Below are positions 43,507-51,747 of a stretch of DNA of 64,000 bases, piece after piece (position 1 is the first letter of the stretch; every line of letters starts with the position of its first letter). Location of the stretch: contig JBBCIN010000001.1 in the NCBI GenBank assembly GCA_037200885.1, positions 3,407,621-3,471,620 on the forward strand. The letters run 5' to 3'. The notes beneath the pieces were generated by a model, which was not told where the DNA came from, made no database searches, and saw only the letters and a list, made by a program, of their open reading frames with translations. This stretch comes from PMG-095 sp037200885 (GTDB lineage Bacteria; Myxococcota_A; Polyangia; Polyangiales; Polyangiaceae). Both the position numbers and the translations under genes were made by a program.

Positions 43507-44346
43507 ATGTCAGAGCGCCGCTATTACAATCAGCGTACGGGAGCAAGGCCTCCGACAATAAACATTCACGAGGCGGCCACCATGGTGGCCAGCATCTACG
43601 ACGGGTTGGTGGGAGAGGGCTTCTTTCAGCAGTGGTTCGGATACTCGTGCTGGGACGCGGGGTTTGTGCCGGGGCTCGCTGGGGGCGACATCCCGGGCTT
43701 CATCCACCGAAAGACATGGATGCACGGGGTTGAGCACATCTCGCCGACGTTGGGCGCGGCCGAAGAGACTGTGCTGTTCACACTGATCGAGTTCCTCTAT
43801 GACCATGTCAGCAAGCCGCTCACTGGAACACTGCACGACTACAATGACTGCGGCTGGCACTACAGGACATTCGACAAGCGCCTTGGCCAGGAACGTTGGC
43901 GTGACGATATCAATGACATCTTGAAATTTTATGACGAGGGGTTTGAGCTCTCGAAGGACGGGCAGATTCGCCGCCTCGGAGAGCCGGGGTTGCGCGAGAT
44001 AATGTCCGCTAAGCTCCCGGCGAACGCCCTGACGGCGGACCGAGAAAAGGTAGACCTTGCTGTTCAGGCGTACCGTCGCGGCCTTTCGACCAAGCACCAG
44101 CGGCGGCAGGCAGTGCGCGAGCTTGCAGATGTGCTCGAGCCCCTCCGGAAGACGATCAAGGCGGAGATGCTGAGCAAGGACGAGTCCGACCTTTTTCATA
44201 TTGCTAACAAGTTCGGGATCCGGCACCACAACGACGAGCAGAAGAGCGAGTACGACACCGCGTGGCTCTCGTGGATGTTTTACGTCTACCTATCGACCAT
44301 TCATTTGATTTTCCACCTCCAGGCGCGGAAGGGCCCGCCCGCGTGA
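43507..44346 (+). CDS. Unknown protein, possible HEPN-like defence protein
   Basis: A 279-residue, mostly helical cytosolic protein. Near the C-terminus it carries DLFHIANKFGIRHHNDEQKS followed by YDTAWLSWMFYVYLSTIHLI (residues 228-268). The N-x-F-x-IRHxN-x(2)Q pattern plus a hydrophobic terminal helix is seen in abortive-infection and HEPN-type proteins, in which an Arg...His pair cuts RNA. The N-terminal half has an IHRKTWMHGVEHISP block and no recognised domain. The assignment is tentative, supported by position in the accessory island. There is no partner gene. Confidence 0.55.
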   Translation: MSERRYYNQRTGARPPTINIHEAATMVASIYDGLVGEGFFQQWFGYSCWDAGFVPGLAGGDIPGFIHRKTWMHGVEHISPTLGAAEETVLFTLIEFLYDHVSKPLTGTLHDYNDCGWHYRTFDKRLGQERWRDDINDILKFYDEGFELSKDGQIRRLGEPGLREIMSAKLPANALTADREKVDLAVQAYRRGLSTKHQRRQAVRELADVLEPLRKTIKAEMLSKDESDLFHIANKFGIRHHNDEQKSEYDTAWLSWMFYVYLSTIHLIFHLQARKGPPA

Positions 44347-44544
44347 CTGTCGCTCTGAGCTACGTCGTGTCGCGACGTTTCTGCCCGGCCCCAGCCCAGC
44401 CCCACCCGATCGTGGGTCTCGACCTTGTGGCCTCGTGGACCCCGGACCACCCCTGTGGACTAGGAGGAGTTTGAGCGCTCTGTTAGATCTCCCTCCTCCT
44501 GAACGCTCTGTAGCCGAGAGCTTTCACTCGACGATAGCGGTGTT

Positions 44545-44610
44545 GCGCGCCCCAGTGGATTCGAACCACTGACCTATGGCTCCGGAGGCCGTCGCTCTAT
44601 CCAGGGGCTG
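44545..44610 (-). pseudogene. tRNA-Arg (CCG) pseudogene
   Basis: Minus strand with anticodon loop CTCCGGA (CCG), intact T-arm and 3' acceptor strand. The D-arm is shortened (CCAGGGGCTGC in place of CCAGCTGAGGTGC on the plus strand) and the 5' acceptor strand is absent. Confidence 0.65.
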
Positions 44611-44640
44611 CTCCTTGCCGTGAGCGTCGTTGTGCGGTCG

Positions 44641-44730
44641 GCCGTGCTCGCGCCTTTCAGGCGCTGCGCGCGTCCGGGACCCTCAACGCCGGACGCGGCG
44701 CCAAAGCGCGCCGCGCGCGGCGGAGGGTCC
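44641..44730 (+). repeat. GC-rich structured repeat, copy 3
   Basis: The same ~90-bp element, with a 2-bp insertion in its first hairpin loop (GCGCCTTTCAGGCGC). It forms the left member of an inverted pair with copy 4 around DUF559 module c. Confidence 0.8.
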
Positions 44731-44773
44731 AACGGCGGGGTCGGCGCATCGCAACGGGCTCTCGCAACGTCTC

Positions 44774-44908
44774 GGGCTTGTTGTTGGTTCGAGTCATGCG
44801 AGAGGGCGCACGCGCCGCGCCAGCGCCGGAACAATCCGTCTCGATACGTCCGGGGGCTGTCACGGCGCCTGCGCCTGTTGGGGCATGACTCGAACCAACA
44901 ACAAGCCC
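44774..44908. repeat. Inverted repeat of DUF559 module c
   Basis: Arms 44774-44799 and 44883-44908 are perfect 26-bp inverted repeats, separated by 83 bp of partly self-complementary GC-rich sequence. The ATG of the DUF559 ORF is in the right arm. Confidence 0.85.
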
Positions 44909-45145
44909 TCGTTTCAGCGCGCAGCAGTCCTCGTGGAGCGCGCTTGCGCGATGAGCGCGTCACCCACCTCAACCGAGCAACTTCTCTGGCACCGCATTCG
45001 TGGCCGCCAGCTCGGCGCAGTGTTGCGTCGCCAAGTGCCACTGCTGGGTCGCTTCATTGCGGATTTCTACGCTCCCGCGCAGCGTCTCGTGATTGAAGTC
45101 GACGGCGCGTATCACGCGCTCATCCGCGCGGCGCTCTTCGCTTAG
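44885..45145 (+). CDS. Truncated DUF559 protein, module c
   Basis: An 86-residue protein from the ATG at 44885 (MTRTNNKPSFQRAAVLVERA). It follows modules a and d up to LVIEVDGAYH, then jumps in frame to the last residues LIRAALFA. About 40 residues (the RRDAALDRAGYRVIRIEASL block) are deleted without breaking the frame. The acidic site remains but half the fold is gone, so it is probably non-functional. Confidence 0.7.
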   Translation: MTRTNNKPSFQRAAVLVERACAMSASPTSTEQLLWHRIRGRQLGAVLRRQVPLLGRFIADFYAPAQRLVIEVDGAYHALIRAALFA

Positions 45146-45155
45146 ATCGGCGGTT

Positions 45156-45250
45156 GGACCCTCCGCCGCGCGCGGCGGCTCGTTGCGAGGCGCCGCGTCC
45201 GGCGTTGAGGGTCCCGGGCGCGCGGAGCGCCGAAGGCGCGAGCACGACCG
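45156..45250 (-). repeat. GC-rich structured repeat, copy 4 (inverted)
   Basis: The same element in the opposite orientation (GGACCCTCC to GAGCACGACC on the plus strand). With copy 3 it makes a long inverted repeat, extended by the GGAGCAAC flank, around the DUF559 ORF of module c, like terminal inverted repeats of a mobile unit. Confidence 0.8.
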
Positions 45251-45286
45251 GTTGCGCTCAGACGCTCCACGGAAGGAGCAACTTTA

Positions 45287-45353
45287 GCGCGCCCCAGTGG
45301 ATTCGAACCACTGACCTACGGCTCCGGAGGCCGTCGCTCTATCCAGCTGAGGT
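45287..45353 (-). pseudogene. tRNA-Arg (CCG) pseudogene
   Basis: The best-preserved CCG copy: D-arm, anticodon arm (ACGGC-CTCCGGA-GCCGT), T-arm (AGTGG-TTCGAAT-CCACT) and 3' strand GGGGCGC on the minus strand. The 5' acceptor bases (GGAGCAG) do not pair with it and D-stem position 10 is C instead of G, so it is most likely not functional. Confidence 0.65.
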
Positions 45354-45386
45354 GCTGCTCCTTGCGTTGAGCGTCATAGAGCGACC

Positions 45387-45481
45387 GGTCGTGCTCGCGC
45401 CTTTGGCGCTGCGCGCGCCCGGGACCCTCAACGCCGGACGCGGCGCCTCGCAGACGAGTCGCCGCGCGCGGCGGAGGGTCC
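45387..45481 (+). repeat. GC-rich structured repeat, copy 5
   Basis: The same element, here with a slightly longer middle (GCAGACGAGTCGCCG). It follows the tRNA-Arg pseudogene directly and adjoins a transposase remnant. Confidence 0.8.
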
Positions 45482-45504
45482 GACGGCCGCGTCTTGCCGA
45501 ACTG

Positions 45505-45587
45505 CTCCTGCGGGTTGCGCGACGAAGAGCCGCGAGCCGCTGCCGGAGCGCCAGGTTCTCGGCGATGAGACCCGCACGCGGTTTCAT
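45505..45587 (-). pseudogene. N-terminal scrap of an IS3-like transposase
   Basis: The minus frame from an ATG at 45587 reads AGLIAENLALRQRLAALRRA, the typical start of integrase-core transposases of the IS3/IS481 kind. It degenerates where repeat copy 5 begins. The flank CGTCTTGCCGAACTG, shared with copies 1 and 6, belongs to the same scrap. Confidence 0.45.
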
Positions 45588-45786
45588 TGGAATCGAGCGA
45601 GCGCCCCCGGGCAAGACATTCAAGCGCGCTAACACGAGCGCTAGCTTGCCCACGATGTGTACGGGAGGCTACCGAGATTCGCTTGCCGCTCTTCGTCTAG
45701 GTGCCGGCGGCGACATACCAAAAAACGTCGGGTAGGTTTCTAGCCACTGGCACCTTAGCGTACGGCCTGAGGTGGCGCGGAACGCG

Positions 45787-47292
45787 CTACTGCACGACAG
45801 TGCCGTCTGCGCTCTTCAATTGAACCAGATACGGGCCGCCCGCGTGGTTCGGGCCGTCGAGGGCGACGACGAGGTTGCCAGATGGTAGTAGGGCGACGCC
45901 ACCTCCGCCCGACACCGAGACGCCCTGGTTGAAGCTGAACTCCTGAAACCAGACGCGGTGTCCCTTGCGGTCGTATCGGGCAACATACGCCGGATGTGTT
46001 GAAGGCGGTGGGTTGGATCCGTTGCGATACGTATTGGAGTACACGCCCGCTACGAAGATGGCGTCGTTCGATAGTGCGAACTGCGGGGCCAAGTCATCGA
46101 AGTGTCCACTCCACTCCACTCCTTCGACCGGGTCGAGGATGGCGGTCCGAGGGAGCTCGCCGTAGCTGTACCATTTTAGCGTTCCGTCGAGACCAAAGCT
46201 TACCACCGAAATCGGCGATGTTGTGGTGACGGGGTTTGAGGCGCGCGTGACCATGAAGAGCGTTTCGTCGGAGGCGCTGTAGTGGATGTCCCCTAGCCCG
46301 AAATTCATCCCGGCGAAAGCAGTCGTCAGCGAGATTCCGGGGCGCGCGTTTCCTGATGAATCGAAGACTTGCAGGGAGGCGTTGCCCAAGCATGGCTCGT
46401 TCGGGAGACAACCGCTCACGTAGAGATTGCTGTCCACGTCGGTGACAATGGGAAAGAAGGCGGCTTGGGCAACGCGATATTGTCCTGCTTGCTTCAACCA
46501 GAGCCGTGTGCCATTCGAGGGATCGTACTTGGCAATCCATCGGCCCCCGGCGGCGCTCGAAGGATTGCCCGGAGCTTGCCCTGTTGAATCACCAGTCGCA
46601 TAGAGCGCCCCGTTCGGCGCGAGCGCGAGTTCTCGAACGGACTGGGAGCCCGATGAGCTCCAGGTATCTCGCCAAACCTCGTTGCCGTTCGAGTCGATCC
46701 TAGCAACCAGCGCGGCCTGCGCGATGCTGCCGCCAACATACAGATCTGTTCCCGACACCGCGGACGTTTGATACTCGGCCAGGTCCGCCGAGAATCCTAC
46801 CGTCCAGCCCCGAGTGAACGACGAGCTGTACTGGGTCAGGCTCTTCTGGCATTGCAGATAGATGTTGCCGGAGGAATCGGCAAGCACCGCACTGAGGGCG
46901 TATCCCACACAGACATCGGGCTGCCGATTGGTGGCGAGCACGAGCGGTGCCTGCCCGTCGGTCATCGGACCGAGCAGGTCTGGGCCGCGCTGGCCTGTAA
47001 TTTCAGGAGAGCCATCGGACCCCCCGAAACCAGCTGCGCCTCCCATATCGGTCATCCCGCCGTCGCCCGCCTCTGCACCGGTCTGGTTGCCGCCCGATCC
47101 GCCTTTTCCGTTCGAGCCGCCGGCGTTGCGCCCGCCAGTATCCGCGCCACCGCTCGCCGAGTCCGGTGCCCCAGCTGCCGATTCACCGGCTTCACCCATG
47201 CTCTTCGCAGCATTCGGATCGTCTTTGCCGCAACCGTACGCACACACGCTCAGCACGAGCCAGACGAGGCCAACAGGTTTCCGACTCTTCAT
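45787..47292 (-). CDS. Lipoprotein with beta-propeller-like repeats
   Basis: A 501-residue protein. The signal peptide MKSRKPVGLVWLVLSVCAYG ends in a lipobox with Cys near 21. A Gly/Ser/Asn linker (30-100) precedes a repeated blade pattern: SAVLADSSGNIYLQCQKSLT, LALAPNGALYATGDSTG, WIAKYDPSNGTRLWLKQAGQ, IVTDVDSNLYVSGC, YVARYDRKGHRVWFQEFSFN. This resembles PQQ/SBBP-type propellers of secreted myxobacterial proteins. It may be an exposed binding or sensor protein. It is monocistronic within the repeat-rich area but looks intact and native. Confidence 0.78.
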   Translation of the reverse strand: MKSRKPVGLVWLVLSVCAYGCGKDDPNAAKSMGEAGESAAGAPDSASGGADTGGRNAGGSNGKGGSGGNQTGAEAGDGGMTDMGGAAGFGGSDGSPEITGQRGPDLLGPMTDGQAPLVLATNRQPDVCVGYALSAVLADSSGNIYLQCQKSLTQYSSSFTRGWTVGFSADLAEYQTSAVSGTDLYVGGSIAQAALVARIDSNGNEVWRDTWSSSGSQSVRELALAPNGALYATGDSTGQAPGNPSSAAGGRWIAKYDPSNGTRLWLKQAGQYRVAQAAFFPIVTDVDSNLYVSGCLPNEPCLGNASLQVFDSSGNARPGISLTTAFAGMNFGLGDIHYSASDETLFMVTRASNPVTTTSPISVVSFGLDGTLKWYSYGELPRTAILDPVEGVEWSGHFDDLAPQFALSNDAIFVAGVYSNTYRNGSNPPPSTHPAYVARYDRKGHRVWFQEFSFNQGVSVSGGGGVALLPSGNLVVALDGPNHAGGPYLVQLKSADGTVVQ

Positions 47293-47661
47293 GGCGCGCT
47301 TCTCCTGTCTTCAATAGACACTTCACGTATACATCGGGTCGCACGCATTTCTCCCACCCGCCTGAAGGATCGCAGCAAGTTCGTTCAAGGTTCTGGCTTC
47401 GGTGTGTTCGCGCGTAACGAAGCTGCCACGCCATCATGACTTTTCTTTTGCAAATGGCCCGACGGATGCTCATTCGAAGCGCGCGGCGTCTGCGCGTAGA
47501 CGAAACAATTGGGGTAGCCGTTCAGCCGTACCATTCATTCACCACCGTCCGAGTGCGTGAACGATCTTGCTGAAAATATATTAGCGAGGCGCTCGTTCAG
47601 ATCTCTGCTGGCGGCGATCACACCTGCCCGCGCCTCGCTCGCGGTGCACTCGCTGAGCTGT
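47293..47661. other. Intergenic, nothing recognised
   Basis: About 370 bp between the lipoprotein gene start and repeat copy 6, probably containing its promoter. Confidence 0.4.
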
Positions 47662-47751
47662 CGGTCGTGCTCGCGCCTTTGGCGCTGCGCGCGCCCGGGA
47701 CCCTCAACGCCGGACGCGGCGCCAATGCGCGCCGCGCGCGGCGGAGGGTCC
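47662..47751 (+). repeat. GC-rich structured repeat, copy 6
   Basis: The same ~90-bp element as copies 1-3 and 5, upstream of DUF559 module d. No tRNA fragment precedes this copy. Confidence 0.8.
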
Positions 47752-47830
47752 AACGGTCACGTCTTGCCGAACTGGAGCTGCCTGCCGGGCTTGAGCTCGC
47801 GAGCATCGCGACTGGCTCTTGCGTCGGCTC

Positions 47831-47964
47831 GGGCTTGTTGTTGGTTCGAGTCATGCGAGAGGGCGCACGCGCCGCGCCAGCCCCGGCGCGCGCGTCGTTG
47901 CGCATCGGGGGGCTGTCACGGCGCCTGCGCCTTTGGGGGCATGACTCGAACCAACAACAAGCCC
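47831..47964. repeat. Inverted repeat of DUF559 module d
   Basis: Arms 47831-47856 and 47939-47964 are perfect 26-bp inverted repeats, identical to those of module c, with an 82-bp GC-rich spacer. The ORF start at 47941 is inside the right arm. Confidence 0.85.
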
Positions 47965-48759
47965 TCGTTTCGGTCTCCAAGCAACCAGCGCGCGGCGCTC
48001 CTCGCACAGCGCGCTGGCGCAATGCGAGGCTCACCGACTGCCACGGAAGAGCTCCTCTGGGCTCGTATTCGCGGGCGTCGCTTGGGCGCAGTCTTTCGCC
48101 GGCAAGTGCCATTGCTCGGGCGCTTCATCGCGGACTTCTCGGCTCCCGCGCAGCGCCTCGTGATTGAGGTCGATGGCGCGCATCATGGCGAACGCGGCGG
48201 CGCTGACGCTCGCCGTGATGCGGCGCTCGATCGCGCCGGATATCGCGTCATTCGCATCGAGGCATCGCTCGTCGGCGACATCGGAGTCGTCCTCGATCGC
48301 ATCCGCGCGGCGCGATCGTCGGATGAGCGTCGAATTTTGCGCGCCAGTGGCGACGGAAGCAAGAACCTGCGGCTTGTGGTTTCGAACCCCGCGAAGAAGC
48401 CCGAACGCGCTCCGCCAAAACCGCCAAACCCGCCTGAAGTCCCGCTAATTGTTCGACTTCTTGCGCTCGCGCGCGAGTGGCAGGGGCTGATCGACCGGGA
48501 CGAACTGCGGACGCAGGCGGAGCTCGCAGCGCGTTCCGGACTCCATCCATACCGCGTATCAAACATCCTCTGTTTGCTCCGGCTTCACCCAGCCATCCTG
48601 GCGCACATTGCGAGACTGGAAGCCGGTACCCCGAACGACCTGAACGAACGCTGGCTTCGACCGATCGCGCGGCTCCCGTACCCTGAGCAGCTTGCGGCTG
48701 TCGCCCAGCGGCTGGGCGTGGGGACGGCTTCCGTGCTGTCAGAGGGAGACTGCGGGTGA
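47941..48759 (+). CDS. DUF559 domain fused to an HTH protein, module d
   Basis: A 272-residue protein from the ATG at 47941 (MTRTNNKPSFRSPSNQRAAL). Residues 1-125 are a complete DUF559 domain (LVIEVDGAHHGE, then RRDAALDRAGYRVIRIEASL). After SDERRILRASGDG the sequence changes to a Lys/Pro-rich linker and a helix-turn-helix protein (LIDRDELRTQAELAARSGLH, then PYRVSNILCLLRLHPAILAH) of the kind found beside site-specific recombinases. The fusion probably arose when the module landed inside or next to that gene. No recombinase remains upstream. Confidence 0.72.
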   Translation: MTRTNNKPSFRSPSNQRAALLAQRAGAMRGSPTATEELLWARIRGRRLGAVFRRQVPLLGRFIADFSAPAQRLVIEVDGAHHGERGGADARRDAALDRAGYRVIRIEASLVGDIGVVLDRIRAARSSDERRILRASGDGSKNLRLVVSNPAKKPERAPPKPPNPPEVPLIVRLLALAREWQGLIDRDELRTQAELAARSGLHPYRVSNILCLLRLHPAILAHIARLEAGTPNDLNERWLRPIARLPYPEQLAAVAQRLGVGTASVLSEGDCG

Positions 48760-48826
48760 TGAGGCCGGTTGTTCGCCGACGTGCCGCCACTCGGGCGGAG
48801 CCCGTGCGCGACGAAGTCCTGGCGCC

Positions 48827-50045
48827 ATGATTGATCTTCTTGGCATGCAACGGGCGGTATGGCGTTCCGCACGTACTACGACGGAGAAGATCGTTCTGTT
48901 GGCGATCGCTGACTTCTACAGTGACCGATCGCCAGAACCTTGGCCCTCGGTCCCGACGCTGGCCGAACGCTGCAGCCTCGGGCGCACGGCGGTGCTTGAG
49001 GCCATCGCGACGCTAGAGCGTGACGGCGTACTCGTTGTCAGACCGCGTGCCGGGCCGTCCAAATCGCTACGACCTTTCGCGCGTAACCCCGCTGCTAGGC
49101 CAAATGGCCACGCCAAAGGTTGCGACCTCGCACGACCCCATGCCCGAGCACGCCGTTGCCCGCCTGGTCATGGAGACCTTGCAATGGGACGACGACGGCA
49201 ACCAGTCCGCGACGCAACCCGGTCCGCCTGGCGGACGGGACCAGTCGCTCCGGCGAACGGGACCGGTCCGCCTAGCAAACGGGCCACCAGCCCCCACCAG
49301 TCCACCTGGCGCACGGGACCAGTCCGCCTGGCGAACGGGACCAGTTCGCCTGGCGGACCCGAAGGATCCGAAGAAGGATCCAAAGAAGGAAGCCATCGTT
49401 GCGCAAGCCAAACCCGGCCAACTCATCTCGCTCGAAATGCCAATTGCAGAACGCGCCAAGCTCGTGCTCGAGGAGCCGCGGGAAGCCCAACGACTGCGGC
49501 CGCAGCATTGGCAAGAAACACGAAGAATCGCAGACGCGTTTGGCACGGCCGTTGGTTGCGACCGCCCATTGTCCGAAATTGCGCGCGATTCGGGCCTGCG
49601 CGCAATCGTCGTACTGCTTGCAGCCGGATACTCAGTGGCAGACCTCGAGTGGATCGCCGCGAACGTGCCAAAACAAGCTTGGTGGCGCCGCGGAGACCGG
49701 GCGCGTGGCCTTGGTAGCCTGTCCGTCGAAGTCGTTTCGCGGGCACTTGGCGAGCGCGATGCGCGGCCGAGGTCGTTTTCGCATGCGCCCCGTGTCGGGA
49801 GCGGTGAAGAGAGAAGAATTCATCGGAACACGCTGCTAGAGAACGCCGAGGCCGGCCGATACGGAGCCGAAATTAGACGAGCGGCGCTCAGCGGGCCGAA
49901 TCTCAAGGAGCTCGCCGACGAGCTCGAACAGCGCGAAGCGGATGGCGATTTGCATTTGACACGCCTCGCTGGTGTTCCGGGCCTCGACGGTTTGACGAAG
50001 GTTTTGCCCGCACCAGCGCCACGCAGCCAAGGACGTTCAGCGTGA
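48827..50045 (+). pseudogene. HTH replication-initiation-like gene, frameshifted
   Basis: The N-terminal part from the ATG at 48827 (MIDLLGMQRAVWRSARTTTE) is a winged helix-turn-helix (AIADFYSDRSPEPWPSVPTL, then LGRTAVLEAIATLERDGVLV) as in phage or plasmid replication proteins. Near 49055 the frame shifts by one base. The continuation GRPNRYDLSRVTPLLGQ is in the frame open from 49020 to 50045, with proline/arginine-rich repeats (RTGPVRLAN) and a C-terminal helical region. An extra G in a GGG run would explain the break. It could be decay, sequencing error or programmed shifting. Confidence 0.6.
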
Positions 50046-50617
50046 CCCTTCGTAACATACACAGCTTGGTGATCTTGTCAGAGCGAAAGGTGGTCGCGAG
50101 GGTCAGCACGCTTCGGCAATGGCTGGAATTGGAGAGCGCGAGGGCGCGAACAATTGCAGCGGACCAGCATTTGCTCTATGCGAGTGTCGCAGAATTTGTG
50201 CTCCGCCGCGGGCGGCCGTTCGAAACACGTCGCATCGGCGACGCCGAGAGATACAGCGCGCAGCGCATGGCCCGCTGGTGTCGCGCTGAGCACGACGGGT
50301 TTAGATTTGGGCAACCCTTCTGGAACACGCGGCGCGCTTTCGGGTTCGACGTGCTGGATCAATTCCTGTACGTCGAGGGATTCGTGTTGGACGAGGGCGA
50401 GACCGTGCCACGTCCTCACGCTTGGCTATGCACGATCGCAAACGGGGTCGTCGTCGTCTTCACGGGTCCACCTGATCGAAGACGGTATGCTCGAAAATGC
50501 CCACCGATGGTGCTCGGCGACTCAAGCGAGCGCAGTTACTTCGGCGTGGCATTGCCACGCAACCTTGTACACGCCCAAGGCGAGGGGCTTCCCGCTCTGG
50601 CGGTTCATTCGAGATAG
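50042..50617 (+). CDS. Hypothetical protein of the island
   Basis: A 191-residue protein starting at a GTG at 50042 that overlaps the previous stop (GTGA), so it is coupled to the replication-like gene. The sequence (LVILSERKVVARVSTLRQWL, then HLLYASVAEFVLRRGRPFET, GVVVVFTGPPDRRRYARK) has no domain I recognise, no signal peptide and no membrane helix. Confidence 0.55.
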   Translation: MTLRNIHSLVILSERKVVARVSTLRQWLELESARARTIAADQHLLYASVAEFVLRRGRPFETRRIGDAERYSAQRMARWCRAEHDGFRFGQPFWNTRRAFGFDVLDQFLYVEGFVLDEGETVPRPHAWLCTIANGVVVVFTGPPDRRRYARKCPPMVLGDSSERSYFGVALPRNLVHAQGEGLPALAVHSR

Positions 50618-50784
50618 CGTCGCGCCGAACTTGAAGAGTTCCATCCTGCGACGTCGGCAAGCAGGTTAGGTTCCGGCCGGTGTCAGCGAGAGGCGTAGGC
50701 TCCATTCGGTCAATCAGAAGGCCGGGGAGTTTGTGCTCCTTTCGCTCTGTCATCGGCGAGCAGATCTGACATACTCAACACGCG

Positions 50785-51744
50785 ATGGCGCGTTCCGATC
50801 TTCTCCTCAACCTCGTCCGAGCCGGTTCCCTTGGGGACCAGGTCGGCTTTCGACGCACGGTCGAGGCAATGATCGCAGAGGAGCGCGAACGACAGCATCA
50901 CGTTGTCGCGGACCGCCTTGCGGAATACCTCGCGAACAAGGGCGACGGTGCGCGTGGTCCGTCCACAGATGCGCCCGTCGGATCGTACGACGAGCGCCAT
51001 CCTGAGCGCGTCCTTGCCGATTTAGTGCTCCCTGAGGTCGTCTCAAACGCGTGCGGAGAGCTAGTCGAGGAACAACAGCGCGCCGACCTGCTTCGTTCGC
51101 ATGCGATCGAACCGCGTCACCGGGTCCTGCTCACTGGACCGCCCGGCAACGGAAAGACTACTCTCGCTGAGGCGCTGGCTGGTGAGCTCGCATTGCCCCT
51201 GCTCGTCGTTCGCTACGACGGGGTGATCGGGAGCTACCTCGGCGAGACCGCTGTTCGGTTGGCGCGACTGATGGAGCACGTGCGGTCTCGTCGCTGCGTT
51301 GTCTTCTTCGACGAGTTCGATGCGATCGGCAAGGAGCGCGGCGACGAGCACGAAACCGGGGAGATCAAGCGCGTGGTGAGCTCGCTTCTGCTCAACATCG
51401 ACGCACTCCCTTCGTATGTCGTCGTGGTTACGGCCACCAATCACCCCGAGCTTCTCGACCGCGCCGTGTGGCGTAGGTTCCAGCTTCGCTTGGAGCTCCC
51501 GCCCCCGAACCGGGAGGCCATTGCCGAGTGGCTCCGACGGTTCGAGCGGCGCAATGAGCTGACGCTAGGGCTGACGGCGAAGCAGATCGACGAACACCTC
51601 ACTCAACTCAGCTACGCGGAGCTCGAGGAGTTTTGCACTGACGTTCTTCGACGCCTTGTCTTGCAGGGAGCGCAGCGCAACACGAAGTCCGTGGTCGCAT
51701 CGCGTCTGTCCCAGCTGTCAGCTCGGTTTCGGGTCCGGAAGTAG
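50785..51744 (+). CDS. AAA family ATPase
   Basis: A 319-residue cytosolic ATPase. Walker A is LLTGPPGNGKTT (116-126), Walker B CVVFFDEFDA (171-180), sensor 1 VVVTATNH (213-220), and the arginine-finger region AVWRRFQLRL. An FtsH/spastin-like pore loop may be YDGVIGSYLGET. Residues 1-110 are helical and may recognise a partner. It is followed after 3 bp by a subtilisin-like protease whose ribosome-binding site overlaps its stop, so the two act together, perhaps as unfoldase and protease or as sensor and effector. Confidence 0.9.
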   Translation: MARSDLLLNLVRAGSLGDQVGFRRTVEAMIAEERERQHHVVADRLAEYLANKGDGARGPSTDAPVGSYDERHPERVLADLVLPEVVSNACGELVEEQQRADLLRSHAIEPRHRVLLTGPPGNGKTTLAEALAGELALPLLVVRYDGVIGSYLGETAVRLARLMEHVRSRRCVVFFDEFDAIGKERGDEHETGEIKRVVSSLLLNIDALPSYVVVVTATNHPELLDRAVWRRFQLRLELPPPNREAIAEWLRRFERRNELTLGLTAKQIDEHLTQLSYAELEEFCTDVLRRLVLQGAQRNTKSVVASRLSQLSARFRVRK

Positions 51745-51747
51745 GAG

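Noticed and set aside
45287..45353. A functional tRNA-Arg gene
   Set aside because: The 5' acceptor bases do not pair with the 3' strand and the first D-stem pair is broken, although anticodon and T-arms are good.
34390..47964. A CRISPR array
   Set aside because: The repeats are long, structured, irregularly spaced and lie next to genes; there are no regular spacers and no cas genes.
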